From positions 11,081 to 17,264 of the forward strand of contig JAABVY010000092.1 of assembly GCA_011777135.1 (NCBI GenBank): a stretch of 6,184 nt of DNA, read 5' to 3'. The position numbers and the translations under genes were made by a program. Source of the DNA: Candidatus Zixiibacteriota bacterium. Its GTDB lineage: Bacteria; Zixibacteria; MSB-5A5; JAABVY01. The notes under the pieces were generated by a model. The model had not been told where the DNA came from and did not search any database. It saw only the letters and a program-made list of their open reading frames with translations. Positions 1-5,587 of the stretch are shown in pieces (within the stretch, counting starts at the first letter, position 1; every line of letters begins with the position of its first letter).

Positions 1-93
1 ATTGTTTTTAAGGTAATAATAGGCCATGACACTGGCAGCGGCGCCGCTTACCAGCGCCAGAAATACCACCAAAATTATTCCGATGTTTCTCAT
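1..93 (-). CDS. cpaB: CpaB/RcpC-like Flp pilus assembly protein, N-terminal fragment
   Basis: Only the first 31 codons are present; the gene continues past the left edge. The ATG at 93-91 follows a GGAAGGAT Shine-Dalgarno about 8 nt upstream. The peptide starts MRNIGIILVV and has one hydrophobic segment (about residues 4-26) ending in MAYYYLK. This is the usual start of CpaB/RcpC proteins: a short basic N-terminus, one membrane anchor, then a periplasmic part with SAF domains, which are not in the window. In Tad systems CpaB works in the periplasm with the secretin. The call rests on this N-terminus plus position, 90 bp after tadE and on the same strand, because the fragment is too short for a secure family match. 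Another single-anchor Tad protein is the main alternative. Confidence 0.7.
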   Translation of the reverse strand, partial: MRNIGIILVVFLALVSGAAASVMAYYYLKNN

Positions 94-183
94 CTTTGAT
101 ATCCTTCCGAAAATCTTATCTTATCGATCCTGTCATACTTTATCATTTAGAGTTTATTTTCAATTGCTCTTTCTGAAATTCAG

Positions 184-582
184 TTAACCCTCATATTTCA
201 TTATCGTCGTTCCGTGCAGTTCTATAACCCCCGCAAAACTGCCCAGGACGCCCGCACTCAATACCTCAAAATCGGAGGTGACAGATACCTTAACAGTCCT
301 TGTGGCCGCGGAGTATTCCACGGTTATATTTTTGGGCGTCACATTGGATGCGGTCAGAACCTCCTGCACTCTGGTTTGGACTGAAACGGTATCGCTTAAA
401 TCTGAAACAGCTGCCAGCCGCGCGCCCTCGCGCGAGGCCGTATTTAAAACATTGGTTACCATAATAGCCCGGCCGAATTCAGTGATGCCGAACAGGACCA
501 AAAGCAGTATGGGCAGAACCAATGCAAATTCTATGATAGCGTTGCCTTTTTTATTTCTAAATAACCTGGATTTGAAAGCCAT
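184..582 (-). CDS. tadE: TadE-family minor pseudopilin of the Tad pilus
   Basis: A 132-aa protein with TadE-like architecture: a short basic N-terminus (residues 1-12, RNKKG at 9-13), a hydrophobic helix (about 16-37) carrying the family pattern EFALVLPILLL, then a small soluble domain. G13 followed by NAIIE with Glu at +5 and F at +6 fits the prepilin cleavage pattern G/xxxxE(Y/F), so TadV encoded just upstream probably processes it. SREGARLAA near residues 50-58 is also typical of TadE proteins. The mature protein would sit in the inner membrane as a minor pilus component. The start has a GAGGG ribosome site about 8 nt upstream, inside the 12-bp gap after the prepilin peptidase stop, so translation is probably coupled. 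TadE, TadF and TadG share this N-terminus; the small size favours TadE or TadF. Confidence 0.85.
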   Translation of the reverse strand: MAFKSRLFRNKKGNAIIEFALVLPILLLVLFGITEFGRAIMVTNVLNTASREGARLAAVSDLSDTVSVQTRVQEVLTASNVTPKNITVEYSAATRTVKVSVTSDFEVLSAGVLGSFAGVIELHGTTIMKYEG

Positions 583-594
583 AACATTACCCTC

Positions 595-1131
595 TTAGAC
601 TATGTTGCCCACCAGCAAATAACAAAATGTTCCCAGTCCTATCGCTATGCCATATGGTATATGGATGCTCTTTTTCATCTGCTCCGCCGGTAAAACAAAG
701 CATCGCGATATGAAAATGGCAGAGACGATAAGCCATATTCTTTTCAAGGTGGCTCTTAGCTGTTTATTGAAAATGGCTACGATTAAGGCCAAAATTCCTC
801 CAGCAAGCGTGGTATACAAAAATATATTTAAAACTGAGTATCCTCCCAGAAGCGCGCCCAGCGCCCCCATGAATTTGACGTCTCCACCGCCCATGCGTCC
901 CAGCGTATAAGGAATAAGCATCAAGCCTATTCCCGCCAGAAGCCCGAGCAACGAAAACAAAAGACCGTGCCAGCCACTGACCAGAGTGTTCAGAAGAACG
1001 CCCAAGACGATGGCTGGCAAGGTCAAACGGTTTGCAATAATTCGATAACGATAATCACTATGCATAGCAAGTAAGGTTAACAGTATGGCTGCTGCTATAA
1101 CCAGATTGTCTATTTTGATTATATCGCTCAT
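595..1131 (-). CDS. cpaA: TadV/CpaA prepilin peptidase (A24 family)
   Basis: A 178-aa, very hydrophobic protein with about six membrane segments, the size of the single-domain TadV/CpaA peptidases that lack the methyltransferase domain of PilD. Both catalytic aspartates of A24 peptidases are visible: D26 in SDYRYRIIANRLT (the family's first block, D.R...I.N.LT) and D84 in MGGGDVKFMGALGALLG, the GxGD motif. The late IPYGIAIGLG segment (158-166) is also conserved. It would cleave Flp and TadE leaders at the inner membrane. The gene lies 28 bp after flp and 12 bp before tadE, in one apparent operon. A GTGAGGT ribosome site lies about 8 nt before the ATG. No key residue is missing. Confidence 0.93.
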   Translation of the reverse strand: MSDIIKIDNLVIAAAILLTLLAMHSDYRYRIIANRLTLPAIVLGVLLNTLVSGWHGLLFSLLGLLAGIGLMLIPYTLGRMGGGDVKFMGALGALLGGYSVLNIFLYTTLAGGILALIVAIFNKQLRATLKRIWLIVSAIFISRCFVLPAEQMKKSIHIPYGIAIGLGTFCYLLVGNIV

Positions 1132-1159
1132 TTGGTTAACCTCACTTCCTCTTCAGCTC

Positions 1160-1318
1160 TTACGGGGTCAAGGAACCCTGGATATTGGTGTAAATGGTGT
1201 TAACCAACGGTCCAATGGCCCTGATAGCGAGAATCGCTACGATTGAGATGAATGAGCCGAGCAGGGCGTATTCAATCATATCCTGCCCTTTTTCGTCGCG
1301 GATAAGTTTCAGGAACAT
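1160..1318 (-). CDS. flp: Flp/Fap-type major pilin subunit
   Basis: A 52-aa pilin precursor. It begins MFLKLIRDEKG and is followed by QDMIEYALL: G11 precedes a cleavage site with Glu at +5 (E16) and Tyr at +6 (Y17), the exact Flp motif G/xxxxEY. Cleavage would leave a mature pilin of 41 residues: a hydrophobic helix (about 17-39) and a short polar tail ending GSLTP. That is a normal size for Flp pilins, which polymerise into Tad pili used for adhesion and surface colonisation. The ribosome site is very strong (AGGAGG at 1324-1329, 5 nt before the ATG), as expected for an abundant subunit. It is first in the minus-strand operon and preceded by a sigma-54 type promoter and a foldable leader. 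Confidence 0.93.
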   Translation of the reverse strand: MFLKLIRDEKGQDMIEYALLGSFISIVAILAIRAIGPLVNTIYTNIQGSLTP

Positions 1319-1363
1319 TTGCTCCTCCTACGGTTATTGGTTTATCCTTCCTGGCTATTTAAA

Positions 1364-1403
1364 ACACCCGACTCTTATCATGTTGAGTCGATCGGTGTCG
1401 ACT
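1364..1403 (-). promoter_or_regulatory. Foldable leader of flp with two mutually exclusive hairpins
   Basis: Read on the minus strand, two stems compete for the same bases. Stem A is AGTCGA, a 6-nt loop, TCGACT (1403-1386), a perfect 6-bp pairing. Stem B (1398-1364) is ACACC, bulge GAT, CGACTC, a 10-nt loop, GAGTCG, GGTGT. It gives 11 pairs with one 3-nt bulge and is followed by TTT and then AAA. Because both use the CGACT segment they cannot form together. This is the layout of an attenuator or a leader switch, or of a processing/stabiliser hairpin that uncouples flp levels. The U tract after stem B is short, so strong intrinsic termination is doubtful. The role is inferred only from base pairing. 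Confidence 0.4.
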
Positions 1404-1427
1404 TCCTATGTGGTTGCCAGATGATTT

Positions 1428-1443
1428 TGCAAATCCCATGCCA
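1428..1443 (-). promoter_or_regulatory. Sigma-54 (RpoN) -24/-12 promoter of the flp operon
   Basis: On the minus strand the sequence reads TGGCATG-GGAT-TTGCA. This fits the sigma-54 consensus TGGCAYR-N4-TTGCW at every defined position, with the required spacing between the GG and GC doublets. Transcription would start about 12 nt past the GC, near 1417, giving a leader of about 100 nt before flp. Known biology: sigma-54 with a PilR-type activator drives several pilin genes, so the location makes sense. No activator gene is in the window, so the regulator is unknown. An imperfect dyad at 1453-1470 (GGCAC, 8 nt, GTGCA) lies just upstream, but its role as an activator site is speculative. Confidence 0.68.
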
Positions 1444-1936
1444 TCTTAGCTCGGCACTTCAAAATGTGCAGCGATTCAGCCCAACCTATATTCTTGATCG
1501 ACCGAAATATGGATTTAATTAAGCTGTAAGTAGAATCGTTAAATAATTATTTGATTTAGAGGGTACTGGAGCAATATTCGTCCCTGAGTTGATTGACGGT
1601 CTATTCCTTAAATGATTGCCAGCAGCCTCTTTTGCTGTTCAGATTTTGAGCAAATGTAATTTATATGCAAAATGATAACATCAATTTCATTTTCTCTGAA
1701 ATAAGTTGCAGCATTTTACCTGACTTGAAGCATGCATAAAGCCACACTTATAGAGCTATTGTATACTTGACACTAATTTAGAATCATCTCAGTAAAAACT
1801 CGGTTCAACCGAATCCTTGGTCAAGTCAAAATCGTGCTCATCGTTTGCAGTCTATTAAGAGTTTAAACGGGTTTACCGATACTTGAAATAGAAAAATCTT
1901 ATTTAAACTGAATGTTAGAAACGAAGGATTAGCTTT

Positions 1937-2644
1937 ATGAGATCGAAAGGTGTATTTACTCTGGGTATTTTCCTGATATGTATAGCATTGGCTTTCTTCA
2001 TATACGTTTTTGAAGCTAAGACCATCCTGTCCGGTATACCGAGCGAGCTGGTATCGTCGACCGGGTTTAAATACGCCGGATATATAGCTGCTATACTGGG
2101 GATGACATTTCTATTTGCGGGCCTTTTTAAAACACGCAGCCTGGTTGCGGAATATGATAAGCTGCGCAGGAGCCTCGGCAAATCAAGTGATTCCGCGGGA
2201 GACGAATTTCGGGATTCGATTCCTGTGGTGAGTTTTCAATGCCTGAATTGTAAGAAAAGAATTAACGCTGAATTTCTGAAGGGAAATGATTCAATTGAAT
2301 GTCCGCACTGTAATGTCAGGAATATGATTCCCGAGTCAGCTATCCGGTCGATCGCACATGTTATGCTGCGGAACAGAAAGGGCAAGATCGTAGCCGCTCC
2401 TAATAAATCCAATGATTCCAATGGATTTGCGATATCATTCTTGAACTTAATGGCCTGGATAAATCTGATTTTGCTTTCAGCTGCAGGTATATATTTAATA
2501 CTGAAGGGAACGCCCTCGAATATCAGCTATAATGTTTATCTGGGCGGCATAATAATATATGCGGGACTTATATTTACGGCCCTGATGTTCGGGGTGGTAT
2601 GGCTCTCATTCAATCAATATAATAAGAGTCAATCTCAAGAGTAG
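1937..2644 (+). CDS. Four-helix membrane protein with central zinc ribbon, function unknown
   Basis: A 235-aa protein I do not recognise as a named family. Two hydrophobic segments (about 5-25 and 46-64) are followed by a charged linker (65-95), then a zinc-ribbon-like knuckle with C102-x2-C105 and C122-x2-C125 (the second as CPHC), separated by 16 residues. Two more hydrophobic segments follow (about 168-189 and 202-224), then a short polar tail. The four cysteines could bind one zinc ion in a cytoplasmic loop between two helical hairpins. Such ribbons often mediate protein or nucleic acid contacts, but no role is implied by the neighbours. The ATG has a GAAGGA ribosome site about 10 nt upstream. 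The gene stands alone: it is divergent from the pilus operon and convergent, with a 72-bp gap, with the SGNH-like gene. Confidence 0.75.
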   Translation: MRSKGVFTLGIFLICIALAFFIYVFEAKTILSGIPSELVSSTGFKYAGYIAAILGMTFLFAGLFKTRSLVAEYDKLRRSLGKSSDSAGDEFRDSIPVVSFQCLNCKKRINAEFLKGNDSIECPHCNVRNMIPESAIRSIAHVMLRNRKGKIVAAPNKSNDSNGFAISFLNLMAWINLILLSAAGIYLILKGTPSNISYNVYLGGIIIYAGLIFTALMFGVVWLSFNQYNKSQSQE

Positions 2645-2716
2645 ATATCGTCCGGGCAAGAAGAAAATAGATCTCAATCATAGAATGGCGCCGGTATTAC
2701 ATTGAATATTGTTGCC

Positions 2717-3331
2717 TCATGGAAGTGATTTGCCCTGACCCAGAAATCTGTAATACTGCTCTCTAAACAGTCTGCATATCATCTTTGCTCCCCCATAAGC
2801 AGGTTCAATTATATTACATAGAAATTCCTTCTCGTGTCCCAGGAAGGCGGTATAGATATCTGCAAGACAGGCTTCGCATTTTTCAATATTTTCGGCAATT
2901 CCGGCATTCAACTCCTTGAGCAGACCGTGCTGGCAGGATGTGAGAGATACGTCAGGATGATAAATATTGCCGACAATAAAGCATGAGACCGGATTTCTCT
3001 CCCTGATCCGGGCCAGCAATTTTGCGTGTTCCGAAATAACTTCTTTGACAACCAATCGGCTGGGATATTCGAGTAGGGAAATAGCATCATTTCCGGCTAT
3101 GGTGAGCGTAATCAGGTCGGCTTCATGATCAACCGGAACCATGCGAATGGTGCACCCGTCAAAAGTCTTATCAATAAGACCCCATCCTGGCCCCAGTAAT
3201 TTGAAGAACTGGCTCACCGCCCCACCGCCCTTGATACCAGTATAAAAGTCGATGCTCATGCTGTCGCCCAGCGCCAGGTAGATGCGATCTCTATTATATT
3301 CATTATTAACTTCTGAACGTTCCATCGCCAT
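2717..3331 (-). CDS. SGNH/GDSL hydrolase-like protein with atypical C-terminal block
   Basis: A 204-aa protein with an SGNH-hydrolase-like core. Block I is YLALGDSMSID, with candidate nucleophile S24. Block II could be the glycine in KGGGAVSQFF (about 35-43). Block III is TIAGNDA with G80-N81-D82, supplying the oxyanion-hole Asn. PVSCFIVGNIYHP (114-126) resembles the strand before the last block. Where DxxH is expected, the sequence reads CNIIEPAYGGA (172-182), with no DxxH, so the Ser-His dyad is not visible. Such proteins would hydrolyse esters of acyl or acetyl groups; the substrate is unknown. There is no signal peptide, so it is probably cytoplasmic. The start is uncertain: no good ribosome site precedes M1 or M3, and the nearest purine run is about 20 nt away. 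It is divergent from the RNase HII gene. Confidence 0.7.
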   Translation of the reverse strand: MAMERSEVNNEYNRDRIYLALGDSMSIDFYTGIKGGGAVSQFFKLLGPGWGLIDKTFDGCTIRMVPVDHEADLITLTIAGNDAISLLEYPSRLVVKEVISEHAKLLARIRERNPVSCFIVGNIYHPDVSLTSCQHGLLKELNAGIAENIEKCEACLADIYTAFLGHEKEFLCNIIEPAYGGAKMICRLFREQYYRFLGQGKSLP

Positions 3332-3383
3332 ACTTATAGAAATGTAAATAAATTCCCGGACGCAAGTTTATTGTTTCCTATTT

Positions 3384-3389
3384 ATTATA
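3384..3389 (-). promoter_or_regulatory. Possible -10 box for the SGNH-like gene
   Basis: A perfect TATAAT on the minus strand lies about 52 bp before the SGNH-like start. No recognisable -35 hexamer stands 16-18 nt upstream (AAAGTT at 17 nt), and the surrounding DNA is very AT-rich, so a chance match is likely. It is listed because it is the best candidate in the short divergent gap. Confidence 0.25.
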
Positions 3390-3410
3390 TATCCTTATAG
3401 ATAGAGAACT

Positions 3411-3438
3411 TTGCGTGAAAGCTGTTGTAAGATAAAAT
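3411..3438 (+). promoter_or_regulatory. Probable sigma-70 type promoter of the RNase HII gene
   Basis: TTGCGT (3411-3416), a 16-nt spacer and TAAAAT (3433-3438) precede the RNase HII start, placing transcription near 3445 and a leader of about 22 nt. The -10 box matches the consensus at five of six positions and the -35 box at its first three. The -35 hexamer is inside the right arm of an imperfect inverted repeat (3360-3368 with 3407-3416). Confidence 0.42.
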
Positions 3439-3466
3439 AATATGGATTTTGGAATTTTGAGGCGGA

Positions 3467-4219
3467 ATGGACATTGGAATTGAAATACTGGCCGGAATCG
3501 ATGATGCCACTAAATGTCCCTGCATCGGCAGTATCTTCATTGCCGGGGTTGTGGCTGATGAGAGTCTTGTGGAAAAATGGCGAAAGGCCGGCATTAAAGA
3601 CAGCAAGTTATTGAGCCGCAAACGGCGGGAGGAGCTGTACAGATTGATCAGAAGTACGGCTCTAACGACTTCGATCAGGCATATTCCGCCCCTTGAAATC
3701 GATGATAAGTCTCTCAATTTAAATTCATGGGAGATGGTCGCCTTTCTAAAGCTGCTGAGAACTCTCTATCGCAAGCAGCCATTCAGCAAGGTCATGGTTG
3801 ACAATTGGGAAGTCTCCACCGAACTGTTTTTCAAACGACTGGAGCTATTGACCGGCAGGGGGATGGCCTCGCTTCTGCGGGAAAAAACGGTGCTTATTCC
3901 CAAACGCCTTCACCGCAACATCGAGATCTTTCCGGAACATCAGGCTGATGAAAACCATATCATCGTGGGAGCCGGCTCGATCCTGGCCAAGGTCGCCTCC
4001 GACCGGCAGTATGACCGCTATAGAAAACTTTATGGCGACTTTGGTTCCGGCAGTCCCGGCGATCCCAGGACACGTTATTATGTCTGGAAACACCGGAAAA
4101 ATCCGACTCCCATAATCCGCCAGAGCTGGAATACGTATAAAACACTATGCCTACTTGAGGACTTTGGTGATGATTATTCTCAGCAAAATAAAAGGAATAA
4201 TCGAAAAAAATCGCCTTGA
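3467..4219 (+). CDS. rnhB: RNase HII family protein, archaeal-like, with altered motifs
   Basis: A 250-aa protein with an RNase HII layout close to archaeal sequences: LAGIDDATKCPCIG (8-21), KDSKLLSRKRREELY (44-58), EIDDKSLNLNSWEM (77-90), VMVDNW (109-114), ADENHIIVGAGSILAKV (160-176) and FGSGSPGDPRTRYY (192-205). Family members cut the RNA strand of RNA-DNA hybrids and start removal of single ribonucleotides from DNA. The catalytic carboxylates appear to be D12, D13, D112 and D161; the usual second one is Glu (GIDEAG), here Asp. The GRG motif that reads the ribose at the RNA-DNA junction is replaced by TKC (15-17), and the usual GYP motif reads GSP. The last 15 residues are polar and basic. 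Hydrolase activity is plausible, but classic junction specificity is doubtful. GAGG precedes the ATG by about 7 nt. Confidence 0.87.
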   Translation: MDIGIEILAGIDDATKCPCIGSIFIAGVVADESLVEKWRKAGIKDSKLLSRKRREELYRLIRSTALTTSIRHIPPLEIDDKSLNLNSWEMVAFLKLLRTLYRKQPFSKVMVDNWEVSTELFFKRLELLTGRGMASLLREKTVLIPKRLHRNIEIFPEHQADENHIIVGAGSILAKVASDRQYDRYRKLYGDFGSGSPGDPRTRYYVWKHRKNPTPIIRQSWNTYKTLCLLEDFGDDYSQQNKRNNRKKSP

Positions 4220-4241
4220 TGTCTACAAATTTTGGTATTGG

Positions 4242-5222
4242 CTATAGTTCGACCTGATTACCGACATTCGCTTTCAGGGCTTTATCATAAACCAGTTTTG
4301 CAGTGGCGACATCCTGGACAGCCAGACCATTTGATTTAAACAGGGTTATTTCACTATCATTCTCGCGGGACGGCTTTTTTCCGGTAATTACCTCTCCCAG
4401 TTCGGCTACCATGTGGTTCTGGTCTATAGCGCCCTCTTCAATGGGGATCATTATATCCCCGGCTTCCTTAAGGCAGGCATCATATGAATCGGCAATCAGC
4501 TTCGATTTTTTAATAATAGCGGTATCCAGCTCACGGGCATTGGGGGTGTGACTTCCAATACCATTCAAATGCGTGCCTTCACGAACCTTTTCACCGTCAA
4601 AGATCGGCATAGCTGAGGAAGTTGCCGTGCATATAATATCGGCCTCCTTGAGGATTTGCTCGGCGGAGTCGGCTTTGATGATCTCCAGATTCAGTTTCTT
4701 GCTCATTACTTTAATACAATTGTCCACCGCCTGATCGGATATATCGAAGACGTAAGCTTTGGATAAGTCCCTGGCAACGGCAACTGCCCACAATTGCATC
4801 TGAGCCTGCACTCCTGCGCCGAAAATACCTGCAATCTGATTCTTATCCTTGCGAGCTAGATATTTGGTGGCCACACCGCTGGCAGCTCCGGTCCTGACGG
4901 CGGTGAGATATCCACCGTCCATTATGCAGATCACCTCTCCGGTTTCCGGATTCTGCAGCAAGACCTTGCCGATCACGGTAGGCAAGTTGTGTTGAGTTGG
5001 ATTGTTTTTGTATACTGTCACGACCTTGCAGGCCAGCGCTCCCATTTCTTTGAGATAGGCAGGCATGTACAAGGCAAGGCCGTCCGGAGGAGTGATTGGT
5101 ATTCTCAATGGCAGGACAGCAGTACCTTTGGCCATTTCGGCAAAGGCCTGCTCCACAGCGGCCATACAGTCATCCATTTCAAGCACTTTTATAACATCAT
5201 CTCTGGATAATAAAAGCGGCAT
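4242..5222 (-). CDS. Ornithine cyclodeaminase/mu-crystallin family dehydrogenase
   Basis: A 326-aa NAD(P)-dependent enzyme of normal family length. In order: N-terminal domain with R40 (VLPLRIP) and K66 (ALACKVV), the likely substrate Arg and catalytic Lys; DGGYLTAVRTGAASG (102-116) with R110; Rossmann loop GAGVQAQMQL (135-144); HLNGIGSHTPNARELD (218-233); and TLFKSNGLAVQDVATA (293-308), a family signature. Members include ornithine cyclodeaminase, archaeal alanine dehydrogenase, ketimine reductase and mu-crystallin. By eye, the catalytic Asp of ornithine cyclodeaminase (GGDCPGK) aligns with H225 in GSHTP, so ornithine cyclization is unlikely and another imine or amino-acid reaction is favoured. 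The start at 5222 is chosen for its GGGAGGG site; an in-frame TTG six codons earlier would include that site. It has its own promoter and converges on RNase HII with a 22-bp gap. Confidence 0.88.
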   Translation of the reverse strand: MPLLLSRDDVIKVLEMDDCMAAVEQAFAEMAKGTAVLPLRIPITPPDGLALYMPAYLKEMGALACKVVTVYKNNPTQHNLPTVIGKVLLQNPETGEVICIMDGGYLTAVRTGAASGVATKYLARKDKNQIAGIFGAGVQAQMQLWAVAVARDLSKAYVFDISDQAVDNCIKVMSKKLNLEIIKADSAEQILKEADIICTATSSAMPIFDGEKVREGTHLNGIGSHTPNARELDTAIIKKSKLIADSYDACLKEAGDIMIPIEEGAIDQNHMVAELGEVITGKKPSRENDSEITLFKSNGLAVQDVATAKLVYDKALKANVGNQVEL

Positions 5223-5226
5223 AATT

Positions 5227-5233
5227 CCCTCCC
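5227..5233 (-). promoter_or_regulatory. Ribosome binding site deciding the cyclodeaminase-family start
   Basis: GGGAGGG on the minus strand lies 4 nt before the ATG at 5222-5220. It falls inside the coding stretch that a TTG start at 5240 would use, which argues for the downstream ATG. Confidence 0.8.
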
Positions 5234-5263
5234 AATGCAATAAAAATTTCTCTTGGTCTATAT

Positions 5264-5292
5264 ATTATAAAACCGGATCAGATAACTGACAA
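5264..5292 (-). promoter_or_regulatory. Near-consensus sigma-70 promoter of the cyclodeaminase-family gene
   Basis: On the minus strand TTGTCA (5292-5287), a 17-nt spacer and TATAAT (5269-5264) match the housekeeping consensus at 11 of 12 positions with ideal spacing. Transcription would start near 5257, giving a leader of about 35 nt that contains the GGGAGGG ribosome site. This points to a strong, single-gene transcript. No operator-like repeat overlaps it. Confidence 0.72.
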
Positions 5293-5520
5293 GTAAATAA
5301 TATGGGTGAGTTCTCGATGCAGAGCATCCGCAAACTGCTGCCGTGCATACAAATACTCAAATGTAAGTACGGACAAATAAGATAAGGACCTGACTGTATC
5401 ATTACGCATGAAGACCTCAGCTGCTAAAAATTAATGTCCGCGGAATCCCGATCGGTATATGACGGATCGAATAGATTTTTTTAGATTCTAAAGAGGCTCA
5501 TGATTAAAGAGCTGAATAGG

Positions 5521-5580
5521 AAAAATAAAAAATGGAAGGGCCTTGCCCAGAATCTGCTTAGGCAATTAACCGCTTCCATT
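5521..5580 (-). terminator. Rho-independent terminator after tRNA-Glu
   Basis: On the minus strand an outer perfect 8-bp stem AATGGAAG/CTTCCATT (5580-5573 with 5538-5531) encloses an inner 5-bp stem TTGCC/GGCAA (5565-5561 with 5547-5543). The outer stem runs straight into TTTTATTTTT (5530-5521). It begins 7 nt past the encoded CCA end of tRNA-Glu, the expected place. The two stems are separated by unpaired bases, so the fold is a nested, imperfect hairpin rather than one long GC-rich stem. Confidence 0.7.
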
Positions 5581-5587
5581 AAAAACT

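Larger units (their letters stand above)
1319..1936. other. 618-bp divergent intergenic region
   Basis: This region separates flp (minus) from the zinc-ribbon membrane protein gene (plus). The flp side holds a strong ribosome site, the foldable leader and the sigma-54 promoter. From about 1475 to 1936 no open frame with a convincing start or protein-like composition is visible on either strand, and the sequence is AT-rich with many stops. A lone TTGACA at 1767-1772 (plus) has no good -10 box at 16-18 nt. The plus gene has a GAAGGA ribosome site about 10 nt before its ATG, but no clear promoter. A 5-bp dyad CAGCA/TGCTG at 1620-1637 is near -200 of flp, where sigma-54 activators can bind, but it is too short to call. 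Confidence 0.5.
5223..5587. other. Intergenic stretch between the cyclodeaminase-family gene and tRNA-Glu
   Basis: These 365 bp hold the promoter and ribosome site of the minus-strand gene at the left and the tRNA terminator at the right. The middle (about 5293-5520) shows no credible gene. Its only local structures are a 5-bp hairpin GATGC-aga-GCATC (5316-5328) and short palindromes such as CCGATCGG, all small enough to be chance. Confidence 0.5.

Noticed and set aside
173..183. CTGAA-a-TTCAG palindrome directly after the tadE stop.
   Set aside because: Only 5 bp arms and no T run; too weak for a terminator inside a pilus operon.
1355..1381. A possible 8-residue leader peptide (MIRVGCFK, minus strand) starting in the loop of stem B of the flp leader.
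   Set aside because: There is no Shine-Dalgarno before its ATG and no codon run suggesting translational attenuation.
1194..1522. Two plus-strand open frames (1194-1424 and 1319-1522) over and upstream of flp.
   Set aside because: The first is antisense to flp; neither has a ribosome site or recognisable protein features.
1862..1908. TTTAAAC repeated 40 bp apart upstream of the zinc-ribbon gene.
   Set aside because: Short, AT-rich and palindromic in part; expected by chance in such DNA.
2653..2735. GGGCAA/TTGCCC pair as a possible bidirectional terminator between convergent genes.
   Set aside because: The arms are about 70 bp apart, only 6 bp long, one lies inside the SGNH-like coding region, and no T tract follows.
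5223..5240. TTG at 5240 as the start of the cyclodeaminase-family gene (six extra residues).
   Set aside because: The extension contains the GGGAGGG ribosome site for the ATG at 5222, and the family N-terminus fits that ATG.
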